From: Nesterenkonia lutea
GTDB lineage: Bacteria; Actinomycetota; Actinomycetes; Actinomycetales; Micrococcaceae
NCBI RefSeq assembly: GCF_014873955.1
Contig: NZ_JADBED010000001.1
Location: 1,550,001 to 1,614,000 of the forward strand
Direction of reading: 5' to 3'
Length of the DNA: 64,000 nucleotides
This document shows positions 27,520 to 35,429 of this stretch, piece after piece (positions within the stretch are counted from its first letter, which is position 1; every line of letters starts with the position of its first letter). The translations under genes were made by a program, and so were the position numbers. Under the pieces are notes generated by a model. It saw only the letters and a list, made by a program, of their open reading frames with translations. It had not been told where the DNA came from and did not search any database.

Positions 27520-28635
27520 TTAGTCGTCCTCGGCCGCAGTCTCGTTGCGCCAACGGATGCCGGTGTCGATGAAGCCGTCGATGTCGCCATCGAGCACGGC
27601 CTGGGTGTTGCCCACCTCGTGCTCGGTGCGCAGGTCCTTGACCATCTGGTACGGGTGCAGCACATAGGAGCGGATCTGATCGCCCCAGGAGGCCTTGATG
27701 TCTCCGGCGAGCGCCTTCTTCTCTGCCGACTCCTCGGCCTTCTTCAGCACCAGCAGACGGGACTGCAGCACGCGCATGGCCGCCGCGCGGTTCTGGATCT
27801 GGGACTTCTCGTTCTGCATGGAGACCACCGTGCCCGTGGGCAGGTGGGTGATGCGCACTGCGGAGTCGGTGGTGTTGACCGACTGTCCACCGGGACCGGA
27901 GGAGCGGAAGACGTCGATCTTGAGGTCGTTCTCGTCGATGTCGATGCTCTCGGTGCCCTCGAGCAGCGGGATGATCTCCACGGCGGCGAAGGAGGTCTGT
28001 CGGCGACCCTGATTGTCGAAGGGGCTGATGCGCACCAGACGGTGTGTCCCGGCCTCCACGGAGAGGGTGCCGAAGGCATAGGGGGCGTTGATTTCGATGG
28101 TGGCGGACTTCAGCCCGGCCTCTTCCGCGTAGGAGGTGTCGAGCACCTTCACGTTCCAGCCGCGGCGCTCGGCCCAGCGGGTGTACATGCGCAGCAGCAT
28201 CTCGGCGAAGTCTGCGGCGTCCACCCCGCCTGCCCCGGAGCGGATGGTCATCACGGCGTCGTACTCGTCGTACTCACCGGAGAGCAGGGTGACGATCTCC
28301 AGGGATTCCAACGCCTTGTGGATGGAGGCGACTTCTCGGGTGGCGTCGGCGAGGACCTCCTCGTCACCCTCCTCCTTGGCCATCTCCACCATCATCTCGA
28401 CATCATCGATGCGGGTCTCCAGTCGCTCCAGCCGCTCGAGTTCGGTCTGCGCGTGGCTCAGCTGGGAGGTGACCTTCTGGGCGTTGGCCTGGTCGTCCCA
28501 GAGATCTGGCGCGACGGCCATATCGCTGAGCTCGACGATCTGCGCCTTGAGCTTCTCTACGTCGGTGACCTCCGTGATGCGGCGCAGGGTATTGCGCAGG
28601 TCACGGATTGCGGTGGGGAAATCAGTCTCTGCCAT
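27520..28635 (-). CDS. prfB: peptide chain release factor 2
   Basis: A 371-residue class I release factor for UGA/UAA. The catalytic GGQ is in [20 protein letters not shown] and the RF2 codon-reading SPF in [15 protein letters not shown]. The reading frame is continuous: the programmed +1 frameshift of E. coli prfB is absent, as is usual in actinobacteria. It lies 3 nt upstream of ftsE (order prfB-ftsE-ftsX-smpB). Confidence 0.96.
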   Translation of the reverse strand: MAETDFPTAIRDLRNTLRRITEVTDVEKLKAQIVELSDMAVAPDLWDDQANAQKVTSQLSHAQTELERLERLETRIDDVEMMVEMAKEEGDEEVLADATREVASIHKALESLEIVTLLSGEYDEYDAVMTIRSGAGGVDAADFAEMLLRMYTRWAERRGWNVKVLDTSYAEEAGLKSATIEINAPYAFGTLSVEAGTHRLVRISPFDNQGRRQTSFAAVEIIPLLEGTESIDIDENDLKIDVFRSSGPGGQSVNTTDSAVRITHLPTGTVVSMQNEKSQIQNRAAAMRVLQSRLLVLKKAEESAEKKALAGDIKASWGDQIRSYVLHPYQMVKDLRTEHEVGNTQAVLDGDIDGFIDTGIRWRNETAAEDD

Positions 28636-28665
28636 AACAGCCCTACAGTACCGTCGACTGGGGTC

Positions 28666-29157
28666 TCACCGGTTGAGACTCACCCGGGCATGGGACTCCA
28701 CGCTGATCGACACCTGTGCCGGAAGGATCGCTGAGACCATCGGCAGGTCGACGACGGCGGCCAGCTCCACATGCGCGGTCTCCCCCGCATCACTCACCCA
28801 GGCCCGGGAGACTCCGAGACTGCCGAACCGGCCGTGGGCGCCAGAGGTCGCGAGATAGTCCTCCGCCTGAGCACGAACCTGGCCACTGCTGACGCGCGGG
28901 GTTGGCGTCGGGCCGCCCTGTTCGGCCGCCTGTGCGGCGGCAGTGGCGGCGCCGTCGGCCGCGGAGAGGAGCTTCCGTGCCTCCAGGTTCACGGCTGTGG
29001 CGCCTGCCATCACCCCGACCAGAAGAAGCACGACCAACAACAGACCCAGGATCAGCACGGTGGACTGGCCTGCTTCTTCGCCGTGCGCCCTGCGGGCCAG
29101 TATTGTGCGACCCTCGCACTCCGGGGCCGGTCTGGCAGCCGGACGGAGCATCCCCAT
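28666..29157 (-). CDS. TadG/Rv3654c-like pilus-locus membrane protein
   Basis: The 163-residue protein has one N-terminal transmembrane helix after a short basic head (EEAGQSTVLILGLLLVVLLL), followed by ATAVNLEARKLLSAADGAAT and a beta-rich extracellular part. This matches the helicase/secretion-neighbourhood TadE-like (Rv3654c) proteins that end actinobacterial tad operons. It starts 1 nt after the stop of the preceding tadE-like gene. Confidence 0.7.
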   Translation of the reverse strand: MGMLRPAARPAPECEGRTILARRAHGEEAGQSTVLILGLLLVVLLLVGVMAGATAVNLEARKLLSAADGAATAAAQAAEQGGPTPTPRVSSGQVRAQAEDYLATSGAHGRFGSLGVSRAWVSDAGETAHVELAAVVDLPMVSAILPAQVSISVESHARVSLNR

Positions 29158-29158
29158 C

Positions 29159-29617
29159 TCAACCGGCCCGGACTTGAGTCGAAGTGGAGGAGACCGTGAC
29201 CAAAGTCGAGCGCCAGCTTCCCATGTCAGGGATCAGCGGCAGCGGCACTCGGACCTCGACGGTGAAGGTCACGAGGTCCCCGTCCTCCTCGCAGCTGCCC
29301 CGCGGGCAGGACATGCTGATGGTCGTCTGCGGGGAGGAGATGCCGAAATCACCCAGTGCAGCGGCGGCGGCAGCGCGACTCCGCGCGGCGCGCGTCCCCG
29401 GCGCCACGTCTTCTCCGCCCAGGACATACATCTTGGCGGCCTGGTCCGATGCCCCGAGACTGGCATACGCGGCCGCCTGCACGGCAGCCACACCGAGGAT
29501 GAGATAGACCACCGGGATCAGCACCAGCACGGCCAGCATGATGAACTCCACCAGGGACGAGCCTGACTCCTCATGGGGTGAGCCCAGCCGGCGCAGGAGC
29601 CGTTCACTCAAACTCAT
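29159..29617 (-). CDS. TadE-like pseudopilin (second)
   Basis: A 152-residue protein with one TM segment: EESGSSLVEFIMLAVLVLIP, with a prepilin-like Gly-x(5)-Glu-Phe arrangement. ATG 29617 is preferred because GGAGG stands 7 nt upstream on the coding strand. The extracellular part is hydrophilic with one Cys pair (SMSCPRGSCEED). It overlaps the preceding tadE by 14 bp. Confidence 0.75.
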   Translation of the reverse strand: MSLSERLLRRLGSPHEESGSSLVEFIMLAVLVLIPVVYLILGVAAVQAAAYASLGASDQAAKMYVLGGEDVAPGTRAARSRAAAAAALGDFGISSPQTTISMSCPRGSCEEDGDLVTFTVEVRVPLPLIPDMGSWRSTLVTVSSTSTQVRAG

Positions 29618-30032
29618 AGGCACCTCCGGTGACCTCAACCTGGCCCACACCGGGGACCATCCCCAGCACCGGCACCTGTGCCTTCACGGTGATCCTCAGA
29701 ATTCGACCCTCCGCCTGCGCCACGTACTCGTAGCTCACCCCACCGGCGTAGCGGGAGGAGATGGAAGATTCAATCAGAGCGTTCGTCCGTTCGACTCCAT
29801 CCTGAGCGGTCCTGTCCTCAAGCACCCCGAATCGGGCGCCGCTTGAAGCTGCATCGATCAAGGTGTTTCGGACATGCACCATCAGGGTCAGCTGGATGAT
29901 CGCGAAACTGAGCAGCACCAGGAGGGCGGAGACCATCGCGAACTCAGCCGTGGCCGCTCCCCTCTGGCCATCGCTGCGTCCCGCCGACGAGCGCCCGGAG
30001 GAGTCAGCGAGAAACCTGATTGATCGCGTCAT
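29604..30032 (-). CDS. TadE-family pseudopilin
   Basis: A 142-residue protein with the TadE signature GAATAEFAMVSALLVLLSFA, a TM helix and an extracellular beta domain ending AYEFE. TadE proteins are minor pseudopilins needed for Flp pilus assembly and are processed by a prepilin peptidase. It partly overlaps the upstream flp-like gene (29 bp) and the downstream paralogue (14 bp). Confidence 0.85.
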   Translation of the reverse strand: MTRSIRFLADSSGRSSAGRSDGQRGAATAEFAMVSALLVLLSFAIIQLTLMVHVRNTLIDAASSGARFGVLEDRTAQDGVERTNALIESSISSRYAGGVSYEYVAQAEGRILRITVKAQVPVLGMVPGVGQVEVTGGAYEFE

Positions 30033-30198
30033 TGAACAGTCCTTGAAGCGCCGGTTGGGCTATCGCCAACAGGCCTGCCACGAGAACGGCACTCATCAAG
30101 GTGATCATCACCCAACCCGGCACGTCACCTCGCTCCTCTGCTTCCAGACGCAGCAACGTCAAGACCATGCCGTGGACCGGTTCTGTGGTGCCCTTCAT
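30004..30198 (-). CDS. Flp pilin-like small membrane protein
   Basis: A 64-residue protein: short hydrophilic head (LRLEAEERGDVPGWVM), one hydrophobic helix (WVMITLMSAVLVAGLLAIAQ) and a short tail (GLFNDAINQVSR). Its size and position between tadC and tadE are those of the structural Flp pilin. The usual Glu at +5 of the cleavage site is not evident, so the processing site is uncertain. An AGGAGA-like site precedes the ATG. Confidence 0.7.
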   Translation of the reverse strand: MKGTTEPVHGMVLTLLRLEAEERGDVPGWVMITLMSAVLVAGLLAIAQPALQGLFNDAINQVSR

Positions 30199-30233
30199 CT
30201 TCTTCTCCTTCTTCCAGTGGCGCGGGACCGCGC

Positions 30234-30272
30234 GTGTGTTCTTCTGTGTGTTCTTCTGTGAGTTCTTCTGCG
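30234..30272. repeat. three tandem GTGTTCTTCTGT-type repeats
   Basis: GTGTTCTTCTGT, GTGTTCTTCTGT and GAGTTCTTCTGC follow one another between tadC and the flp-like gene. On the transcribed strand this becomes repeated AGAAGAACAC, in the leader of the pilin gene. Its role is unknown. Confidence 0.6.
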
Positions 30273-30279
30273 GGGAAGA

Positions 30280-31224
30280 TCAGATCCCGATCTCGAGCAG
30301 CGAGAGCCCCGGATAGACCGCGAAGAGCACTGTCAGCGGCAGAACCCCGAACACCAACGGGACGAGCATGCCGATCTCCTTCTTCCCTGCCGTCTCCATC
30401 AGTTCTCGCCGCGCGAGCTCGCGAACATCCTGGGCCTGTGCGTGCATGACTTCGGCCAGCGGAGTGCCGCGCTCCATGGCCACGATGATGCCTTCAAGAA
30501 ATCGCGAGATCGGTGCTGATCCCACTCGGGATGACATGTGCTTGAGCGCCGGGGTGAAGCCTGTTCCGGCCTGTGTCTGGTGGAGCACCAGAGTCAGCTC
30601 TGCGGCGAGTTCTCCTCGCGCGAGACGGCCGACGCGTTCAAAAGCCGCGGGGGCGCTCTCTCCTGCGCTGACTGAAAGTGCGATCATCTCCGCCACCGTC
30701 GGAAACTCCGTGAGCATGCGGGACTGGCGGCGACGGATCTGGCTGGTCAGCAGGTTCTCCCTGAGCGCGGCTCCCAGACCGGCCAGGACAAGAACGGTCA
30801 CCACGGCGAAGGCTGCATTGAAGTTCCCGGTGAGAAAGCCCATCAGGCTCATCCCAGTCCCAAGGAGCGCCCCGAGCACTCCCAGTCCGAGCTGCTGGAG
30901 ACGGTATTCATTCGGACCGATGCTGGAATTCGCCTGGCTGAGACGCTTCCTCAGCTCCCTGGTGTCCAGACTGAACCGGTCAAGCTGGCTGAGCACATGC
31001 TCGACGACCGGGGCCATGATTCTGCCCAGCGCTCCCAGCGCGACGGCTCCCTCCCGGGAGGTGTCGGCGAGCGCGAAGCGAGCGTCTGTGGAGCGCAGGT
31101 AGGGTGCCACGCGCGTCGTGAAGCTGGGTTGATTGGCCACCGGCAGGGCACGCAATACAGTGACCAGGCCCAGACCGAGCATCAGTCCGCCGATGAGCGC
31201 CCAGCCGGTGACCGTCGCACTCAT
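30280..31224 (-). CDS. tadC: TadC-like type II/IV secretion system F protein
   Basis: A 314-residue inner-membrane platform protein with the T2SSF domain: TEFPTVAEMIALSVSAGESA, FLEGIIVAMERGTPLAEVMH, and a C-terminal helix VPLVFGVLPLTVLFAVYPGL. ATG 31224 is chosen because it overlaps the tadB stop by 4 bp. The frame is open for about 205 codons further upstream, but that stretch is the antisense-like shadow of tadB. Confidence 0.88.
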   Translation of the reverse strand: MSATVTGWALIGGLMLGLGLVTVLRALPVANQPSFTTRVAPYLRSTDARFALADTSREGAVALGALGRIMAPVVEHVLSQLDRFSLDTRELRKRLSQANSSIGPNEYRLQQLGLGVLGALLGTGMSLMGFLTGNFNAAFAVVTVLVLAGLGAALRENLLTSQIRRRQSRMLTEFPTVAEMIALSVSAGESAPAAFERVGRLARGELAAELTLVLHQTQAGTGFTPALKHMSSRVGSAPISRFLEGIIVAMERGTPLAEVMHAQAQDVRELARRELMETAGKKEIGMLVPLVFGVLPLTVLFAVYPGLSLLEIGI

Positions 31225-32081
31225 GCGAGGACTCGGATTTCCCGCGGCAGTGCGCCTATTCGAAGCATCAGCTTGTAGCACACCAGTGATATCAGCAGCC
31301 CTCCGCCCAGCACAGCCATGCCGGTGGCATTCTGGTAGGCCTGCGCTGCTTCCTCCTGGAGGGCCAGCAGCAGCACCACGATCCAGGGTGTGGCCACCGC
31401 CAGTTTGGCGGCATTGACCGTCCAGGACTGACGCGCCTCCAGCTCGCTGCGCGTACGGGCGTTCTCGCGAAGGAAGTCGGCCAGCGTGCCCAGCAGCCGT
31501 CCCAGATCCGAACCGCCGACCTCCCGGGTGATCTGCAGCGCCACGATGATCCGGTCCCCCACCGGGTCCGCGAGACGCAGCTTCAGCCGCTCGAGTGCCG
31601 TGCCGAGGGAGTGTCCTGACCTGTAGTCCTTGGCGAACTCGACAAACGGTTCTCGGAGCGGCTCCGGACCTGACCTCCCGAGCTGAATGAGTCCTTCCGG
31701 AAGGGACATGCCGGAGCGCACCGCGGATCGCAGATGGTCCACCGCATCGGGCCAGACGTCGCGGAGCATGGCGCGTCGTCTCCCCGCCTGCCAGCGCAGA
31801 GCCACTATGGGTGTCGTCGCTGCGAACAGGCCGAAACACACGGCGATGGGGACTGCAGCGGTGAGTACCAGGACGATCAGAAACGCCACTGAGAAGCAGA
31901 GACAGACCGCAGTGGCCGCACCTGTGGCGGGGAGCTTCGGGTGACCTGCCTCATCGAGAAGTCTGCGCAGCGGAGGCCGTCTTCTCACCCCGGACGGCGT
32001 GCCTCTTCCTCGACGCGGCCAGAACGACGAGAAGATCAGCAGCAGTCCGAATCCGAGCGCGAGTCCCAGCAGCAGGCTCAT
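31221..32081 (-). CDS. tadB: TadB-like type II/IV secretion system F protein
   Basis: The 286-residue protein has N-terminal hydrophobic helices, then the T2SSF core (RSAVRSGMSLPEGLIQLGRS, LQITREVGGSDLGRLLGTLA) and a final helix. It works with TadC and the ATPase TadA to assemble Flp pili. It overlaps tadA (4 bp) and tadC (4 bp). Confidence 0.88.
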   Translation of the reverse strand: MSLLLGLALGFGLLLIFSSFWPRRGRGTPSGVRRRPPLRRLLDEAGHPKLPATGAATAVCLCFSVAFLIVLVLTAAVPIAVCFGLFAATTPIVALRWQAGRRRAMLRDVWPDAVDHLRSAVRSGMSLPEGLIQLGRSGPEPLREPFVEFAKDYRSGHSLGTALERLKLRLADPVGDRIIVALQITREVGGSDLGRLLGTLADFLRENARTRSELEARQSWTVNAAKLAVATPWIVVLLLALQEEAAQAYQNATGMAVLGGGLLISLVCYKLMLRIGALPREIRVLA

Positions 32082-32935
32082 CCCATCACCCCGGTGCGAT
32101 GCAGCATGCCGTGTGCCTCAGGGGTGAGTTTAGGAAGATCGAACACCGCCGAGTCCGTGACATGGAGCACGCCGTCCCGCTGCTGGAACAGCAGCGAGGT
32201 CTCGATCGTCTCCGATTCCACTCGGCTTCCTACCGCAAGTATCTCCCCCACGTGGCGACGGCCGTCCCGTTCCCGAACGCAGTGCACCACGAGGTCGATG
32301 CAGGATGCCACAGTCGGAAGTATGAAGCTCCTCGAGATGTTCTCCCCGGCGAGAAGGGGGAGGGTGCATATCTTGGTCAAGGCGTCGTGGGCGCTGTTGG
32401 CGTGAACGGTCGCCATTCCTGGGAGGCCTGAGTTGAGCGCGATCAGCATGTCCAGACTCTCTGCTTCTCTCACCTCTCCGACGATCAGCCGATCCGGGCG
32501 CATCCGCAGAGCCTCTTTGACCAGCTTCCTGAGCGGGATCTCTCCCTCCCCTTCGAGGTTGGACTGACGACACTGGAGTCCGACGACGTCGCGCAGGGGC
32601 AGCTGAAGCTCAAAGATCTCTTCGACTGTGATGACACGTTCTCGTGGTCCGATCGCAGTGGATAGACAGTTCAACATCGTGGTTTTTCCGGCTTGGGTCG
32701 CGCCCGAGACGAGGATGTTCATGCCGCTGTCCACACAACCGCCCAGGAATGATGCTGCCGCGGCGCTCAACGAGCCTGTGCGGACGAGGTCGTCGAGGCT
32801 GCTGGCGCGGGAGATGAACTTACGGACGTTGACGGCCCAGTGCCGCCTGGTGATGTCCGGAATGACCACGTGAAGTCGTGAACCGTCAGGCAGCGTGGCG
32901 TCAACGAACGGAGAGGACAGGTCAAGTCCACACAA
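32078..32935 (-). pseudogene. tadA: tadA 3' fragment (pilus assembly ATPase), separated by the integrated element
   Basis: The fragment carries the C-terminal 281 codons of a CpaF/TadA secretion ATPase: Walker A NILVSGATQAGKTTMLNCLS, Asp box VITVEEIFELQL, Walker B PDRLIVGEVREAESLDML, His box GMATVHANSAHDALTKI. It begins at the attL core inside ...DLSSPFVDATLPDGSRL; the first four residues of the open frame (from TTG 32935) come from the mobile element. The missing N-terminal part lies 8 kb away at 40982-41370 on the same strand. Joined at GACAGGTC (32916 and 40982), codon phase is kept and the product is about 408 residues, the normal size. The gene is interrupted, not decayed: no internal stop or frameshift is visible. 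Confidence 0.9.
32916..32923. repeat. attL core repeat GACAGGTC
   Basis: An 8-bp sequence shared exactly with 40982-40989. To its left is tadA coding sequence, to its right element DNA. It marks the left junction of the integrated element. Confidence 0.75.
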
Positions 32936-33205
32936 ATGACAGATGACAGGTCTGAGGGCCTAGAGCATGGTGCTGCAGGGACTTCCTACCCTCGAAACGC
33001 CCGTGACCCATGCCGCGAGAACGGAGCGTATTTCACTCAGCCCTTGGCAAGACCATCCCAATCGCTCGGACCCTCAATATCGTGCAACTTATGCCCTTAC
33101 TCCAATGAGCTGGTCAGGCGAGTGAGGTACTTACTGCAGCGTGCGGCGGTATTAGATTCCAAGGTCTCCATGTTGCATGTCAGTGGTTCGTGTCAGGATA
33201 AGAAC
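32936..33205. other. left end of element without a confident gene
   Basis: This 270-bp stretch inside attL lies before the kwa operon. A second GACAGGTC copy occurs at 32945-32952. An open frame starting at 32936 exists on the plus strand, but its start lies 13 bp from the core and the protein looks random. A possible promoter (TTGCAT 33173, AGGATA 33195) points towards the kwa genes. Confidence 0.5.
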
Positions 33206-33403
33206 ATGAAAGGACGCAGCCAATACGAGGGGTTACGCATGCCGAGCATCCGTGCCGGCCGGACTCTAGGCGTGCTCCCACATGCTCACATCTGCGAAGG
33301 TGGAGTCGTCGAGCAAACAGTCCTAGGACTTTCGGTGAAGCATGCAGTGACAAGAGCACAGCGCCTATTCAGCCGAATAGTCCCCGTCCAGAATGGAATC
33401 TAA
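33206..33403 (+). CDS. possible small protein upstream of kwaA
   Basis: An ORF of 65 residues (MKGRSQYEGLRMPSIRAGRT..., ending RLFSRIVPVQNGI). Its stop shares a base with the kwaA start (TAATG), which would give translational coupling. No family is recognised and the ribosome-binding site is weak, so it may only be leader sequence. Confidence 0.35.
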   Translation: MKGRSQYEGLRMPSIRAGRTLGVLPHAHICEGGVVEQTVLGLSVKHAVTRAQRLFSRIVPVQNGI

Positions 33404-33903
33404 TGACTCGACTTTGGCTGTTTTTATCATCGATTGCACCTGGGGTCATCGTGGTGGGGATCCGGGCCCTAGGTGAGTCGTGGATCGCGGGATCGATCAC
33501 AATTTTGGTGGGCTTTCTGCTCATCCCCGCGGGGTTTAGAGCGATCCGCATAAGGAAGGATGTCGAGCCCATCCCGCTGAGCATCAGCGGTGTGAAGGAT
33601 GAGAGCATCCAAGTGCCGACCTACCTGATCAGCCTAGTCTTCCCGTTCTTGTTCGTCACCATCAACGACCCCTGGAGCCTCACCGCATACGCGGTCTTCA
33701 TAGTCTTCGTGGGCCTGATTCTGGCGCAAAGCGAGACTTCCCTCATCAATCCGATACTTCTTCTCCGCGGATTTAGGATCTACGACGCTACAACCGTAAG
33801 CGAAGGTTCCGTTACGATAATCTCAAAGAAGAAGCCGAGACCCGGATCACACGAAAACGGTTACGTGCTGTCTAACCACACTTATATTGTTCGCAATTCC
33901 TGA
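33403..33903 (+). CDS. kwaA: KwaA-like four-helix membrane protein (Kiwa anti-phage system)
   Basis: A 166-residue protein with four predicted transmembrane helices (about residues 4-22, 27-46, 72-88, 92-110) and a C-terminal cytoplasmic part (NPILLLRGFRIYDATTV, VTIISKKKPRPGS). Size, topology and the tight linkage to a DUF4868-like gene match KwaA, the membrane sensor of Kiwa. In the studied E. coli system KwaA and KwaB form a membrane complex that reacts to phage attachment and injection. KwaA sequences diverge strongly, so the call leans on the partner. Base composition is lower in GC than in the flanking chromosome, consistent with transfer. Confidence 0.68.
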   Translation: MTRLWLFLSSIAPGVIVVGIRALGESWIAGSITILVGFLLIPAGFRAIRIRKDVEPIPLSISGVKDESIQVPTYLISLVFPFLFVTINDPWSLTAYAVFIVFVGLILAQSETSLINPILLLRGFRIYDATTVSEGSVTIISKKKPRPGSHENGYVLSNHTYIVRNS

Positions 33904-34865
33904 TGGGAAGTCTCATGAGCGTTGGATACGACGAGTCCTTGAACGATCTCGATGTGGGGTCACCGACCCCAATAACCCTGGCCGTTGGTTGGACGGTCGG
34001 CAAGAACACGAAGATCCGTCAGGTTCTTCTTGGGAACGATGTCTCAGCCGAGTTTAGAAGAATCGCCAAGAACACTCTGGAGGACCTCAAAGAGCGTGAG
34101 CCAGCAGAGTGGACCCCAGACGCCGACCTTTCTCCCGAGACCTTCCTCATTCTTGACGCGGACGAAGTAGGAGAAGCACCAAGACTCACCAGTGACCACG
34201 ATGGCAAGAGGTTTCTTGATGCTCTGTCGCAGGCGGAGAGGTTGGAGGCTATCAACCCGAAGCACCTACCCACTGGAGATGTGAGCTTCTACGCGCTCGT
34301 CTTTGGGGCACCAGATGACAGGACAGTATTCATCCGGCGCAGCAACCCCAGACGAGGTCTTAAGCGGGGGCGCATTTATTCAGTTCTCTCAGACACGCTG
34401 CAGACCCTAGAGGAGCCCATTTTTGCGTTCGACGAGTGGTTCGACCTCGTCTTACACCGAGACAAGGTCATGGTCCTGAGCCAGACCGTCTTTGCAGCAT
34501 TCTTTAGAGACCAAGAGACCCTGGCCAAGAAGATTCCGGAATGGATCGGCCAGTTGGCTGAGCACGTGCCACTCGCCAGCTCAAGCCGTGACTGCCTCAC
34601 AGAGCGAGTCTCGAAGGACTCACGGTTGAAAGCTAGGCTCGAAGCTATCGTTCGAAGAGAGCACCTCGCCTCCGTCACGACCGAGACATTGCGAACCGCA
34701 ATGGAAGATAACGAGTTGGATCCCTCCACACTCTTGGACGAGGACGGAAACCTCACGCTCACCACCGAAGACGTACCGCAGGTGCTCTATCTTCTCAATG
34801 AAGACCTGTTCACTGGTTCACTGACCAGCACGGGCTTCCGAGCGGACAAGAAGGCCGCTAGATAG
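33903..34865 (+). CDS. kwaB: KwaB-like protein, DUF4868 family (Kiwa anti-phage system)
   Basis: A 320-residue soluble protein, the usual KwaB length (about 315). The C-terminal half resembles DUF4868: FAFDEWFDLVLHRDKVMVLS then FAAFFRD, an alpha-helical middle, and the end DEDGNLTLTTEDVPQVLYLL followed by NEDLFTGSLTS. KwaB binds DNA and is the effector partner of KwaA. The ATG at 33903 overlaps the kwaA TGA by one base; an internal ATG at 33915 is also possible. A stem-loop follows at 34885. The family is named from remembered motifs; a profile search would decide. Confidence 0.7.
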   Translation: MGSLMSVGYDESLNDLDVGSPTPITLAVGWTVGKNTKIRQVLLGNDVSAEFRRIAKNTLEDLKEREPAEWTPDADLSPETFLILDADEVGEAPRLTSDHDGKRFLDALSQAERLEAINPKHLPTGDVSFYALVFGAPDDRTVFIRRSNPRRGLKRGRIYSVLSDTLQTLEEPIFAFDEWFDLVLHRDKVMVLSQTVFAAFFRDQETLAKKIPEWIGQLAEHVPLASSSRDCLTERVSKDSRLKARLEAIVRREHLASVTTETLRTAMEDNELDPSTLLDEDGNLTLTTEDVPQVLYLLNEDLFTGSLTSTGFRADKKAAR

Positions 34866-34884
34866 TTGATCGGTAGCGCCACCG

Positions 34885-34915
34885 CGTTGGCCCCGGTTCT
34901 ACATCGGGGCCAACG
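34885..34915 (+). terminator. stem-loop after kwaB
   Basis: CGTTGGCCCCG (34885-34895) and CGGGGCCAACG (34905-34915) form a perfect 11-bp stem with a 9-nt loop. No T-tract follows, so it is a terminator or mRNA 3' stabiliser. Confidence 0.65.
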
Positions 34916-35131
34916 TATGCGGAAATCCAAACCGGGTGTTATAGTCATCGGCAGCCGATAAATTAAAACGTAGAGACGAGTTGATCGAGCGCCACCCGCC
35001 CCCGGGCCGCGTGACCGCAGTACTTTCAACATTAGAGCGGCGACGCTCCGAAAAATCTCGACGAGTGGACAACGCCGCCCGGCGTAGCTGAAGCCTCTGT
35101 GAACGTCCGTTGAATGGACAGGCTCCAGGTC
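34916..35131. other. non-coding region upstream of the rep operon, possible replication origin
   Basis: No gene is seen. It holds an AT-richer patch (CCGATAAATTAAAACG near 34954), a TTATAGT sequence that could be a -10 (34939), and a small dyad GTCC...GGAC just before the strong hairpin at 35132. This is the natural place for the plasmid double-strand origin and rep promoter. Confidence 0.4.
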
Positions 35132-35155
35132 CCTCGAAGGTACAACCCTTCGAGG
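35132..35155. other. hairpin before the rep operon (candidate origin nick hairpin or translational control)
   Basis: CCTCGAAGG (35132-35140), loop TACAAC, CCTTCGAGG (35147-35155). The loop resembles the TACTAC-type nick loops of pLS1-family rolling-circle origins. The 3' arm also contains the GAGG that would serve as ribosome-binding site for the ATG at 35163. Confidence 0.55.
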
Positions 35156-35162
35156 AACAGCT

Positions 35163-35429
35163 ATGCCCGCAAGTGCTACACCCGTCCGACGATCAAGCTG
35201 CGACCAAGACCTAGGGCAGCAAACTTCCCATCTTCTCGGCAGCCAGACCGAGCACCTCACCGCGTCCACGGTAAGGGCGTCAGCCGGAGAATTTCACCAG
35301 TCTGCCACGACCCCTATTCATGTCGCTGCGAAACGGGTCGCTGCTGCGTTTCCCGCGCTCCAACCCCAGCAAAAAGCCGATGCAGCTTTCCTCCTCAGCT
35401 CGTCCCACCTCGGTGGTGAGTCAAGGTGA
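35163..35429 (+). CDS. small protein co-translated with Rep
   Basis: An 88-residue ORF with GAGGAA 6 nt upstream. The sequence is rich in Ser, Ala and Gln with no domain I recognise (HLLGSQTEHLTASTVRASAG). It overlaps the rep start by 4 bp (GTGA), implying translational coupling, which is the usual arrangement for a copy-number or leader protein of a rolling-circle plasmid. That role is inference. Confidence 0.55.
   Translation: MPASATPVRRSSCDQDLGQQTSHLLGSQTEHLTASTVRASAGEFHQSATTPIHVAAKRVAAAFPALQPQQKADAAFLLSSSHLGGESR

Noticed and set aside
27520..28635. Programmed frameshift in prfB
   Set aside because: The frame is open from the ATG to the stop with all RF2 motifs; no in-frame UGA near codon 25.
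31225..31839. N-terminal extension of the tadC frame by about 205 residues
   Set aside because: The extra part lies wholly inside tadB, is Arg/Ala-rich and has no T2SSF features. ATG 31224 overlaps the tadB stop by 4 bp and begins a normal TadC.
32936..33205. Plus-strand ORF starting at the attL core
   Set aside because: Its start lies within the recombination junction, there is no ribosome-binding site and the protein looks random. Only the last 65 codons are kept, as a low-confidence ORF.
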